DNA of 10,486 nt from contig DNLN01000136.1 in assembly GCA_003488465.1 (NCBI GenBank), forward strand, positions 1 through 10,486, written 5' to 3'. This DNA comes from Sutterella sp. Its GTDB lineage: Bacteria; Pseudomonadota; Gammaproteobacteria; Burkholderiales; Burkholderiaceae_F. Shown here in pieces: positions 1-7,200 of this stretch. Position 1 is the first letter of the stretch. The number at the start of each line of letters is the position of its first letter. The notes under the pieces were generated by a model. The model saw only the letters and a program-made list of their open reading frames with translations, did no database searches and was not told where the DNA came from. The position numbers were made by a program, and so were the translations under genes.

Positions 1-1
1 T

Positions 2-952
2 GCTGCTGAGACAATCCGCATCACGACCGGCGCCGCCGTCCCCGACTGGGCCGATGCCGTGGTTCCGTTCGAAAAAGTGACGGAGGCGGACGGCCGCATC
101 AGCCTCCCCGCGGGCTGCGTCAAGCCAGGCGCCAACATCCGCACGCAGGGCGAACTTCTCAAAAAGGGCGCAGTCGCCCTCGCCCGCGGCCGCAGGCTTA
201 CGCGTGCTGACATTGCGCTTGCCGCCTCGCTCGGTCTCGCGAGCGTTTCCGTCGCCCAGACACCCGTTGTTTCGCTCATTGTCACGGGCGACGAGCTCGT
301 CGCTCCGGGAGAGCCCTGCCCCGAGGGAAAGATCTACGACGCAAACACGCTTTCGCTGCAGACGCTGATTGAATCGGCGGGGGGCCTGTGCCAGAACTTC
401 GGCATCATCCCCGATGATCCGAAGGCCATGAGCGAGGCGCTCGATGCGGCCATCGGGACAAGCAGCCTCATCATCCTCTCTGGCGGCGCGGCCGACTCCA
501 AGGCGGACTTCTCGCATCAGCTTCTTGCCAGCCGCGGAACGATCGAGCCCTGGACGGTCAACATGCGCCCCGGCAGGCCCATGCGCTTTGGCATGCTCGA
601 TGGCGTGCCCGTCTTCATCCTCCCGGGCAACCCCGTCGCCGCCTTCGTCACGTTCCTTGAATTTGCGCGAGGAGCGCTGCTTGCCATGCAGGGCGCGTCC
701 GAAATCTGGCCCTCCGAAATCGAGGCCGTCAGCGAGTGCGACATCAAGACAAAGCCCGGCCGCGCCGAGTTTGCGCGCGGCTTGGTGCGCTTTGAAGCAG
801 GAAGAATTCTCGCCCGTCCCCTAACCAACCAGTCCTCGGCCGCACTCACCGGCATCGCCCAGGGCAACGCGCTCCTTGCCATCGGTCACGATGAGAGCAT
901 CCGCGCGGGCGACTGCGTGCGCGTGCAGCTCCTCGCAAGCCTGCTTGGCTAG
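2..952 (+). CDS. moeA: Molybdopterin molybdenumtransferase MoeA (5'-truncated by window edge)
   Basis: MoeA inserts molybdate into adenylylated molybdopterin in the last step of molybdenum cofactor synthesis in the cytoplasm. The frame is open from base 2, so the gene begins outside the window; about 316 residues are visible, against roughly 400 for the family. The first residues read IRITTGAAVP, the usual MoeA 'RIxTGAxxP' stretch. Later come NIRTQGE, the TGDELV...GKIYDANT segment of the MPT-binding domain, ILSGG, the MRPGRPMRFG motif, the LPGNPVAAFVTF motif, and a C-terminal beta domain (EFARGLVRF...ARPLTNQSSAALTGIAQGNAL). An internal GTG at 59 is not the true start because the homology continues upstream of it. 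Odd point: the normally conserved GGVSVG(D/E)xD loop reads GGAADSKAD, keeping the final Asp (E. coli Asp228 position by my alignment) but losing VSVG. It ends 46 bp before the convergent phosphoesterase gene. Identification is firm. Confidence 0.95.
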   Translation, partial: AAETIRITTGAAVPDWADAVVPFEKVTEADGRISLPAGCVKPGANIRTQGELLKKGAVALARGRRLTRADIALAASLGLASVSVAQTPVVSLIVTGDELVAPGEPCPEGKIYDANTLSLQTLIESAGGLCQNFGIIPDDPKAMSEALDAAIGTSSLIILSGGAADSKADFSHQLLASRGTIEPWTVNMRPGRPMRFGMLDGVPVFILPGNPVAAFVTFLEFARGALLAMQGASEIWPSEIEAVSECDIKTKPGRAEFARGLVRFEAGRILARPLTNQSSAALTGIAQGNALLAIGHDESIRAGDCVRVQLLASLLG

Positions 953-977
953 GGAGGCCGCAGCGCCCATCACGGGT

Positions 978-991
978 GCGGGCAAACCCGC
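978..991. terminator. Weak GC hairpin between convergent moeA and phosphoesterase genes
   Basis: The sequence GCGGG-caaa-CCCGC forms a 5-bp stem with a 4-nt loop in the 46-bp gap between two converging genes. It could slow transcription from both sides, but neither side has a T-run, so it does not qualify as an intrinsic terminator by sequence alone. Confidence 0.2.
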
Positions 992-998
992 CGCGCCC

Positions 999-1976
999 CT
1001 ACCGCCCCGCCGGCCGCCCCTTGTTCGGGCCGCGGTGAGTTTCCTTTGACCTGCGTTCGTCGCGCCGGCGTCCGGATGGCGCATGCCCGTCCTGACGCCG
1101 AATGGGGTGCGCAGAAAAGATATCCACGACCGGCATGCGCTCGATCGTGTCGAACACCTCGGGCGCTGGCTCGATCCCCGCCTGCTGCATCACGAGAATA
1201 TCCCGGGGGTCGATCTGCGCCTCGACGATCACATTGCCCTCGATGTCGACGATTCCGCGAAAGCCCACGGCGCGCACCCTCATCCCCTTGTAGGGATCAA
1301 AGACGACATCCTCGTGCTGATGCCCGTGGAAGATCCGCTTGGCCTTCAGCGCCTTGGCAAGTCGGTCGATCGCCTCAAAGCCCTTCTTGTGGCAGCCTGC
1401 GGCCTCATGAGTCACCAGGATATCCGCCCGCTGCTTCATGAGCGCCTGGTAGACGCTCGGAAAGATGCTCGAACGATGCCGCCGGGGCAGCCCCCCGCGC
1501 CACATGTTCACACGGCTTGCGTTCTGCAGGAATGCGGCGGGCGACTGGTAGTTGGGCGGGCCGTCAGGCATCCAGATCTGGCCGCGGAAAACGCCGCCCA
1601 GCCCCGCAATCCGCACGCCCGCGATGTTGACAACGCGGCCATTCAGATTGTGCGAGGCGATCGGCCCCTTCCAGAGGCGATCGTAGATCTCCTCGGAGTC
1701 CGTATCGTGGTTGCCAGGAATCCACCACACCTCTGTGACGGCAAGAGCCGGCCCCAGCACCTCCTCGATGGGAGCGGGCGGCTGCAGGTCGCCCAGAATC
1801 ACGACGGCGTCGGGCCTGTACTGCTCGGCCGCCCAGTTGATCTGGTCGAACTGTCCGTGCGGATCCCCGCAGAAAAAAATCTTCGGCAAACGCTTGACTG
1901 TGGGCTTGGTGCCCGCAGGCTGCTGCTGATGGCGGTAGCGGCGCTTGCGTGAAGAGTTACCGTTTGGCTGTGCCAT
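999..1976 (-). CDS. Calcineurin-like metallophosphoesterase with basic tails
   Basis: This 325-residue protein shows the full set of binuclear metallophosphoesterase motifs: GDPHG (37-41), GDLQ (62-65), GNHD (88-91), THE with His190, and GHQH (218-221). It should be an active phosphodiesterase or phosphatase using two divalent metals; the substrate cannot be read from sequence. No signal peptide is visible, so it is probably cytoplasmic. The first 32 residues are basic and low-complexity (SSRKRRYRHQQQ). The last 35 or so are Arg/Lys-rich and probably disordered (GRRRDERRSKETHRG), which could allow nucleic-acid binding (inference). The ATG at 1976 has a good ribosome site, AAGGAG, 7 nt upstream. 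The gene starts 28 bp after the WYL regulator on the same strand, so the two are probably one operon. A Ser/Thr-phosphatase-like or Ap4A-hydrolase-like role is possible but unsupported. Confidence 0.9.
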   Translation of the reverse strand: MAQPNGNSSRKRRYRHQQQPAGTKPTVKRLPKIFFCGDPHGQFDQINWAAEQYRPDAVVILGDLQPPAPIEEVLGPALAVTEVWWIPGNHDTDSEEIYDRLWKGPIASHNLNGRVVNIAGVRIAGLGGVFRGQIWMPDGPPNYQSPAAFLQNASRVNMWRGGLPRRHRSSIFPSVYQALMKQRADILVTHEAAGCHKKGFEAIDRLAKALKAKRIFHGHQHEDVVFDPYKGMRVRAVGFRGIVDIEGNVIVEAQIDPRDILVMQQAGIEPAPEVFDTIERMPVVDIFSAHPIRRQDGHAPSGRRRDERRSKETHRGPNKGRPAGR

Positions 1977-1983
1977 TTGGCTT

Positions 1984-1989
1984 CTCCTT
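1984..1989 (-). promoter_or_regulatory. Ribosome binding site of the metallophosphoesterase gene
   Basis: AAGGAG on the minus strand sits 7 nt before the ATG at 1976 and fixes that start. It is one of the few strong Shine-Dalgarno sites in the window. The upstream regulator gene has none comparable, so the phosphoesterase may be translated more efficiently than its presumed regulator. Confidence 0.75.
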
Positions 1990-2004
1990 CTTGCACTTGC
2001 GCCG

Positions 2005-3027
2005 CTAGCGGCCTGGTTTGTCGGAAAGATATTGCGAGAGCGCCCCCTCGAGCGTCTCGCGCATATAGCGCTCCAAGCTTGCGGGCGCGATCACCCTGGC
2101 GTGCCCGCCAAGCCGCAGAATCTGCCCGGCGAGCTCCTTTTCGTTCGCATAAGGCACTTCCAGCACGAGCGAGCCGTCGGCGTGCAGGTCCATCTTCTGG
2201 TCCCTGTGCCAGATCTCGTCCTTCACATACGCCCCCATCTCGGGGTCGACTGCGATGCGCGCCGTCTGCAGGCGTCCGCCGGAAAAGATTCCGTAGGTGC
2301 GGTCAAGTTCCTGCTCGATCTGGCGCATCGCGATCGCCTTGCTCGTCTTGGTGAGCTGCACGGCGCTGCGGATGTTCGCCAGGCTGAACGTTCTCAATGC
2401 GTCGGTCTGATGGCACCAGGCATCCAGATACCAGCGGTTGCGGTAGCAGACGAGCCTCTGGGGGCTCACCTCGCGCTCCTTTTGCGTGCCCTTGGACTTG
2501 GTGTAGTACAGAATCGACAGGCGCTTCTTTCCTGCAAGCGCGTTGCCGATGATCTCGAAAAACGTGTTCTTGTAGATGCGCATCGGCTCATGAATCACCT
2601 TGATGCGCCGCTGCATTTCCCGCACGGAGGTCTTGTCGTTGTCAAGCAGCGCCAGAACCCGGGCCTTCAATGCCTGCATGTCGTTGAAAAGCAAACCGTC
2701 ATGAGCCTGCTCGATGCTGCTGAACATCTGCAGCGAGGTCATGATGACATTCATTTCCGTGGGCGAGAACCAAGTCGCGGGCAGCCCAAGGGGCTGTCCG
2801 GCGTCCTGCGAGCCATCATCAGGCGCGTCATATTCGTACCCATTGGCCTGGGGCGAGTAGACAATCGGCGCCTTGAGCACTTCACGCATGTACTTCAGGT
2901 CGCGCTTGACGGTTGGCGCCGAGCATTTGAGTTCTGCCTGAAGCTGCTCAAAACTGATGGGACCGCGCTCACGGATCAGCTGGTCGATGCGGAAAAGCCG
3001 CATCTTGAAATCCAAGTTGGTCCGCAT
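2005..3027 (-). CDS. HTH-WYL-WCX transcriptional regulator (YafY/PafBC-type)
   Basis: A 340-residue DNA-binding regulator. Residues about 11-52 form a winged helix-turn-helix of the DeoR/HTH_11 type (LFRIDQLIRERGPISFEQLQ, then SAPTVKRDLKYMREV as recognition helix). Residues about 155-225 are the WYL domain, with the signature RWYLDAWC at 198-205 followed by LRTFSLANI. About 250-332 is the C-terminal WCX extension. WYL domains in this family sense ligands or nucleic acid and control stress, DNA-damage or defence genes (family knowledge). The start is uncertain: ATG at 3027 (340 aa), ATG at 3003 (332 aa) and TTG at 3039 (344 aa) are all in frame, and both ATGs have only a weak GGA 7 nt upstream. 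I chose the first ATG. The gene is followed after 28 bp by the metallophosphoesterase, its likely co-transcribed partner and possible target. Full length for the family; no frameshift seen. Confidence 0.88.
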   Translation of the reverse strand: MRTNLDFKMRLFRIDQLIRERGPISFEQLQAELKCSAPTVKRDLKYMREVLKAPIVYSPQANGYEYDAPDDGSQDAGQPLGLPATWFSPTEMNVIMTSLQMFSSIEQAHDGLLFNDMQALKARVLALLDNDKTSVREMQRRIKVIHEPMRIYKNTFFEIIGNALAGKKRLSILYYTKSKGTQKEREVSPQRLVCYRNRWYLDAWCHQTDALRTFSLANIRSAVQLTKTSKAIAMRQIEQELDRTYGIFSGGRLQTARIAVDPEMGAYVKDEIWHRDQKMDLHADGSLVLEVPYANEKELAGQILRLGGHARVIAPASLERYMRETLEGALSQYLSDKPGR

Positions 3028-3040
3028 TTGAAAATCCAAA
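2993..3040 (-). repeat. 24-bp in-frame tandem repeat across the WYL gene start
   Basis: On the minus strand, TTGGATTTTCAAATGCGG is followed exactly 24 bases later by TTGGATTTCAAGATGCGG. The two 18-base cores differ only around the fourth codon boundary and encode LDFQMR and LDFKMR. Each copy carries a GGA and an ATG at the same spacing, so the translation initiation region is duplicated. The block lies just downstream of the predicted -10 box and could also serve as a tandem operator for autoregulation (inference). Confidence 0.7.
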
Positions 3041-3056
3041 TAGCAATAGTGCCTTG

Positions 3057-3062
3057 ATTATA
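3057..3062 (-). promoter_or_regulatory. Consensus -10 box for the WYL-phosphoesterase unit
   Basis: A perfect TATAAT lies on the minus strand 29 bases upstream of the ATG at 3027. The sequence at the proper -35 distance (about 3079-3086) is only GTAAGT/TAAGTC, a poor match to TTGACA, and there is no extended -10 TG. A strong -10 with a weak -35 fits a promoter needing an activator or one under tight control. Predicted transcription start is about 3050, giving a short 5' leader. Confidence 0.5.
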
Positions 3063-3148
3063 GATGAGCGGGCGAAGGGACTTACGGCCGAGGGCCGAGT
3101 GGCGCGCGGCGAAGACCGATGCCACGAGGATTTTCAAGGCATCCGCGC

Positions 3149-6100
3149 TCAGAAAAGCTGCCGATAGACGAGCGTTGCCCCCTTTGACTTCTCTCGCCCC
3201 GATCCGCGCTCGTAGTTCACTGCGAGGTCGAGCATCCATTCCCGGGGCTCGGTCTTGTCGCCATCTGGCTTTGCCCCAAAGCCGAGGAATCCGCCCGTCA
3301 TTACGGGAACGCGATCGCGCCGCACGATGTTCACGCCGAGCGCGGCGCGGGCCGACACTCTGGAGACGCCGGCAAAGGTCGCCTCGTCGCAGCCCGACGC
3401 GCCCTGCAGGCAGCTTCTCACTTTCCAGCTGCGGTCACCCGCGGCCGCCCGTACGCCAAGAAGCGAGCGCGGCGTGATGTTCGCGCCAAAAAGCGTGAAC
3501 GTTGCCGAAAGCCCCGCTCCGGCCTCGGCCTCCGCCCAAAGGCGGCGCCCCGCAGAGTTGATAAATCCCGTTCCGGAAACGCCCGTTTCCACCCGGTTGT
3601 CGTTCACCTCGCCCTTCTTGAGCTTTGCGCTTCGCACGCCTGCCATGACATAGGGCTCGACCGAGAACCGCCCGAAGCCATAACCGCCCTGCCAGATCGC
3701 CGAAAGCGCCCCGGAGCGCAGTTCCGGCTCCGTGTGCAGGATATGTTTGTTCACGCACTGCGTCGCCTCGAGCTGAGACTGTCCGGCACTCACCGCGAAC
3801 GTGAGCTCCGAGTCCGCAAAGCGCCGCGTCAGCATTGCCGTGACGGCCGCACTCGTCGCCTCACCCCGAATGCGCGAGACATTTCCCGTCGACTTGGTGT
3901 CGCTCGTCGCCCCCGAAACCGAGAGCGAGGCCGTCCAATCGGCGTTCAGGGACACGTCCGCCCCGAGCGAGCCGCCGCCCGACTTGACGCTGACGCCCCA
4001 GCGGCCGCTGCCGCCTTCGAACACCTTCGGAAACTTCCCGCTGCTTGTCCAGGCGAGCGCATGCCAGTGCTTCTCACCCTCCGGCACGCTGTGCCGCCGC
4101 ATCAGAAGGCTTCGATAGGTTTCGCTGAGCGCCTGCTCGGCCGCAAGAGTCACCCCCGAGGCCGCCGTGAGGAACACCGCCGAATCAATCACGTTGGCAA
4201 GCGCATTGACGCCCACATGATCGCCCGAATCCACGGCGTCCGCGATGAACACCCAGCCCGGATCCGAGCTCGCGGCGATTCCCCGGAACTCGACCTCCCT
4301 CATGGCGCTCCTTGCATGAAGGCCCGGCACCTCTCCCCAGCTCTGAGGCAAGAGCGTGAGCCCGCCCGCGCCCAGGCTCGCCCTGCCGTTAAAGTTCGAG
4401 TTCACGATCGTGAGCGAGACGCCCTCCTCTCCCGTGAGCCAGGAGAGGGTTCCGCTCTCTCCGTTCCATCCCGAGAGAATCACCTCGGCGCCGCTTCCCG
4501 CATAGACCGCGTCGCTCGTTTCGCCCTGCGCAAGCGTGCTCTGCAGCGTCCAGTCAACGATCATGCGCGCATTGGCTCCGATCGTGACGGAACTTGCGGC
4601 GTTGACTTCGCCCGCGCCGAGCAGGATCTTCACGCCCCCGACGCTGCCGATGCCGGCCGGAGTCGTGATGAGCGTTGCCTTGTCAAGACTTCCGCCATCG
4701 GCGTAGGTCGCCGCATCCCCCAGCGCTCCGGCTATCCGGCTCGGAATGAGCATTGCGGTGTCAGCCCCAAGGCTCACCACGGTATTGCCGGTAGCCGTAA
4801 TGCGGCCGTTTTCGGTGCCGGTAAGCCTGTCGAGCAGGAGCCATGAGCCGTACTGCAGCGTGTTTGACGCGCGCAGCAGCCGACGCCGCAGGGCGGGAGC
4901 GCCGAGGCGCACCTCGCCGGACTCAAGATTGAGGTTCGCAACCCGCAGATGCGCCGCAGAGGCGCCGTCTTCACTGACAAGACTCAGCACCGGATCGGCC
5001 GCGCCCGATTTTCGCAGCGTCATGCGCTCGACAGCTCCGATCTGCTGCTGGGCGTTCGAAAGATAAAGGCTCGATGAGTCGACCGTGATGTTCTCGATCG
5101 CGCCAAGCGAGTTCCCTGAGGCGATCGCAGCCTTCGCGCCGTTTGAGAGTTTGACCTCCCCGATCGACTGAAGGCCTCCGGCGGCAGCGAGCGTCACCTG
5201 CGAAGCATCCGCTCGGATCGCCCCGATTGCGCCAAACGCTCCGTCCGCCGACTCGAAAGCCGCCGTACTGCCTTGGATGAGCTCAAGGCTTGTGATGGTC
5301 CCGACACCTTCGACTGCCGAGACGCGCAGGTTCGTGTTCGAAAGCGTGACGGCGCCAAGATTTCCGAGACGCTTCCCGGTGCGCAGCGTGAGGGCGGAGT
5401 CCCTGGCCTGCACCGCCCCGGCTCCCTGAAGCGCATCCCTTGCCGAAAGAGAAAGGCTCGAGCCGTCAAGGGTGATTGCATTGATGAGGCCGATGCCGCC
5501 CGCAGAGGACGAAATTTCCGCCGATGCACCACATGTCAAAGACATCGCACCAAACGAGCCAAAGCCCTCAGCCGCCGCAGCGGTGAACGTGGAATCCCTG
5601 AGCGTCACGGCGCCCGCCGACTGCACGCGCTTGCCGAAGGTGGCTTCGATCGTCGAGCCTTGCGCATCAAGCGCCTTGAGCTCAGCCGCTCCCCCGGTCG
5701 CGCTGAGCGTGAGTGCGGAACCCGTGGCCGAGAGTTTCCCGACGGTGCCGAATGATCCCTGCGTGACGGAAATGCTGGCGGTTGCATCCTCGGAGAGCGT
5801 CACGTCGCCAAGGGACTCAATTCCTGTTCCGGCGCTGATCGTGAGCTCCCCGCCCACAGCTGTGACGGACCCGATCGATTGCATGAGGCCGCCCGCAGCG
5901 AGCGTCACGGCTGACGAACCTGCCTGCAGGCTTTCGATCGGCCCCATGTCGCCTGCCGCCCGAAGCGTGATGGAGGATGCGCCTGCAGTCACTTTCCCCA
6001 CTGTTCCGAAAGAGCCCTGAGCGGAGATGACCGTAAGCGTCGAATTGCTCTCAAGCTGAATGGCGTCAAGCGCAGCCACATCGTCCCGAACCGAGACCCA

Positions 6101-7054
6101 GAGGGTTGATGCGCTGGCGCTCACGGGCCCCGCTTGCGCAATACCGCCTCCAGCGGAAATGACGCTGAGCGAAGCACCCTGTGCCAGCGTCACATCATCG
6201 AGTCTGCCGATTCCCGAGTCGGCCTCCAGCGTGAGTGAAGCGGCATCCAGCGACACGGCGCCGATCGAGCCGATCAAACCCGCTGCCGCGATCGAAGACG
6301 CTGCCCCGCCCGGCCGAGTCATGGTCACGCTTCCGATGGAATTGATGTCGCCCGCCGAAGCAATCGTGAGCGTCGAATCCGTCAGCGTAAAAGACCCCGT
6401 ATCGCCAAGGGAACCGGAGACTGTGCCTAGAACAATTCGGGACGCCTCCGAGGCGCTCATGCGTCCGTTCTGAAACGCCATGGTGCCGGTCGCCGTGAGG
6501 CTCCCGGCATCTGAAATGTCGATCCGCGCAGCGCCCCCCTCGCCTGCCCGAATGCTTTCGGCAGCCGTCACCGAGAGGGCCGTGCGCGCAATCGCAAGGT
6601 CATAGTTCTGCTCGCCATAACGCTTCTTGATTGCCGCCGGAACGATGAAAAGCCCGGTCACGGTCCTGCCTGTCACATCCGAAAGGTCCACCGAGAAGCT
6701 CTCAAAAAGGCTTTGCAGATCCATATTCTCCGTGTCGTCAATGAACCCGAGCTTCAGCGCTTCGGCGCGGTTGCCGCCAAAACCATCCAGGCTCACCCCT
6801 CGCGTGCCCGTCCAGGTCGAATCGGCGCGCAGCGTCATGGACATCGCGACGATATTGATATTGTTGTCTTCCGCCGCCTGATCAATATCGGCCTCGTGAT
6901 AGGTCTGCTTGGATTCGTCAAGCGCAAGTTCAACCGAATCGACTCCTTCAAAGGGGTCGGCCCGGACAGGGGAAAAGGACATCGCGGTCAGGATTGCGGC
7001 AAGTGCGGCACTGCGCTTGAATGCGCGGTCCGACTTCAGGAAGGTACTGCTCAT
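3149..7054 (-). CDS. Type Va autotransporter with repetitive beta-solenoid passenger
   Basis: A 1301-residue secreted surface protein. From the ATG at 7054, residues 1-32 make a standard Sec signal peptide: basic n-region with KSDRAFKR, hydrophobic SAALAAILTAMSF, then VRA before DPFEG. A non-repetitive N-terminal passenger region follows. Residues about 237-671 are about 20 tandem rungs of 21-23 residues with consensus [ILVF]GxxGxVxLxxSxLTLxAxxG, as expected of a beta-solenoid. A less regular passenger segment runs to about 1000. The last 300 residues are an autotransporter beta-barrel with alternating hydrophobic strands (WGVSVKSGGGSLGADVSL, FSVEPYVMAGV) and end in the sorting-type terminal Phe (YRQLF). 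The ligand is unknown; an adhesin-like or biofilm role is inference. No protease or esterase motif was recognised. An in-frame GTG at 7093 would add 13 residues, but the ATG gives the cleaner signal peptide. No Shine-Dalgarno precedes it; a T8 tract sits there instead. Four cysteines are visible, unusual for this class. Confidence 0.92.
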   Translation of the reverse strand: MSSTFLKSDRAFKRSAALAAILTAMSFSPVRADPFEGVDSVELALDESKQTYHEADIDQAAEDNNINIVAMSMTLRADSTWTGTRGVSLDGFGGNRAEALKLGFIDDTENMDLQSLFESFSVDLSDVTGRTVTGLFIVPAAIKKRYGEQNYDLAIARTALSVTAAESIRAGEGGAARIDISDAGSLTATGTMAFQNGRMSASEASRIVLGTVSGSLGDTGSFTLTDSTLTIASAGDINSIGSVTMTRPGGAASSIAAAGLIGSIGAVSLDAASLTLEADSGIGRLDDVTLAQGASLSVISAGGGIAQAGPVSASASTLWVSVRDDVAALDAIQLESNSTLTVISAQGSFGTVGKVTAGASSITLRAAGDMGPIESLQAGSSAVTLAAGGLMQSIGSVTAVGGELTISAGTGIESLGDVTLSEDATASISVTQGSFGTVGKLSATGSALTLSATGGAAELKALDAQGSTIEATFGKRVQSAGAVTLRDSTFTAAAAEGFGSFGAMSLTCGASAEISSSAGGIGLINAITLDGSSLSLSARDALQGAGAVQARDSALTLRTGKRLGNLGAVTLSNTNLRVSAVEGVGTITSLELIQGSTAAFESADGAFGAIGAIRADASQVTLAAAGGLQSIGEVKLSNGAKAAIASGNSLGAIENITVDSSSLYLSNAQQQIGAVERMTLRKSGAADPVLSLVSEDGASAAHLRVANLNLESGEVRLGAPALRRRLLRASNTLQYGSWLLLDRLTGTENGRITATGNTVVSLGADTAMLIPSRIAGALGDAATYADGGSLDKATLITTPAGIGSVGGVKILLGAGEVNAASSVTIGANARMIVDWTLQSTLAQGETSDAVYAGSGAEVILSGWNGESGTLSWLTGEEGVSLTIVNSNFNGRASLGAGGLTLLPQSWGEVPGLHARSAMREVEFRGIAASSDPGWVFIADAVDSGDHVGVNALANVIDSAVFLTAASGVTLAAEQALSETYRSLLMRRHSVPEGEKHWHALAWTSSGKFPKVFEGGSGRWGVSVKSGGGSLGADVSLNADWTASLSVSGATSDTKSTGNVSRIRGEATSAAVTAMLTRRFADSELTFAVSAGQSQLEATQCVNKHILHTEPELRSGALSAIWQGGYGFGRFSVEPYVMAGVRSAKLKKGEVNDNRVETGVSGTGFINSAGRRLWAEAEAGAGLSATFTLFGANITPRSLLGVRAAAGDRSWKVRSCLQGASGCDEATFAGVSRVSARAALGVNIVRRDRVPVMTGGFLGFGAKPDGDKTEPREWMLDLAVNYERGSGREKSKGATLVYRQLF
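5042..6346 (-). repeat. About 20 tandem 21-23-residue rungs in the autotransporter passenger
   Basis: The encoded segment (residues about 237-671 from the ATG) repeats with a period of 21 residues, with regular 2-residue-longer units. Examples are IGSIGAVSLDAASLTLEAD, FGTVGKVTAGASSITLRA, LGNLGAVTLSNTNLRVSA and FGAIGAIRADASQVTLAAA. The string QGSFGTVGK occurs twice. Codons differ between copies, so the repeat is old and maintained at protein level rather than a recent DNA expansion. Boundaries were set by eye. Confidence 0.75.
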
Positions 7055-7154
7055 GGACTTTGAAAAAAAAGGAGATTGCGCCAGCTTGCGCACAAGCCGA
7101 TGGCGAACGAAACGCCGCGAGTCTATGGACGCCGCCTTTTTTTCAAAATTGAGG

Positions 7155-7160
7155 ATTATC
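7155..7160 (-). promoter_or_regulatory. Possible -10 box for the autotransporter gene
   Basis: GATAAT on the minus strand matches the -10 consensus at 5 of 6 positions, about 100 bases upstream of the chosen ATG. No good -35 lies at 16-18 bp, so this is tentative. Transcription would begin near 7148 and give a leader of about 95 nt containing A7 and T8 homopolymer runs. Confidence 0.3.
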
Positions 7161-7200
7161 CTGATGTCTTGATCATGAAAGGCCTGATTTCCCAGGGGGG

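Noticed and set aside
1083-1952. 289-codon open frame on the plus strand opposite the metallophosphoesterase
   Set aside because: It is antisense to a gene with all catalytic motifs, has no recognisable domain, and such long shadows are common in GC-rich DNA.
1945-3057. 370-codon open frame on the plus strand opposite the WYL regulator
   Set aside because: The composition is typical of an antisense shadow. The minus-strand frame carries the full HTH-WYL-WCX architecture.
3085-3097. CGGCC-GAG-GGCCG hairpin as terminator of the autotransporter gene
   Set aside because: The stem is 5 bp with no following T-run on the minus strand, and it lies between the weak -35 and the upstream gene. Read-through into the WYL unit cannot be excluded.
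3734-4846. 370-codon plus-strand frame opposite the autotransporter
   Set aside because: It is rich in Arg, His and Pro with no domain pattern, and lies wholly inside the autotransporter gene, whose barrel and passenger are clear.
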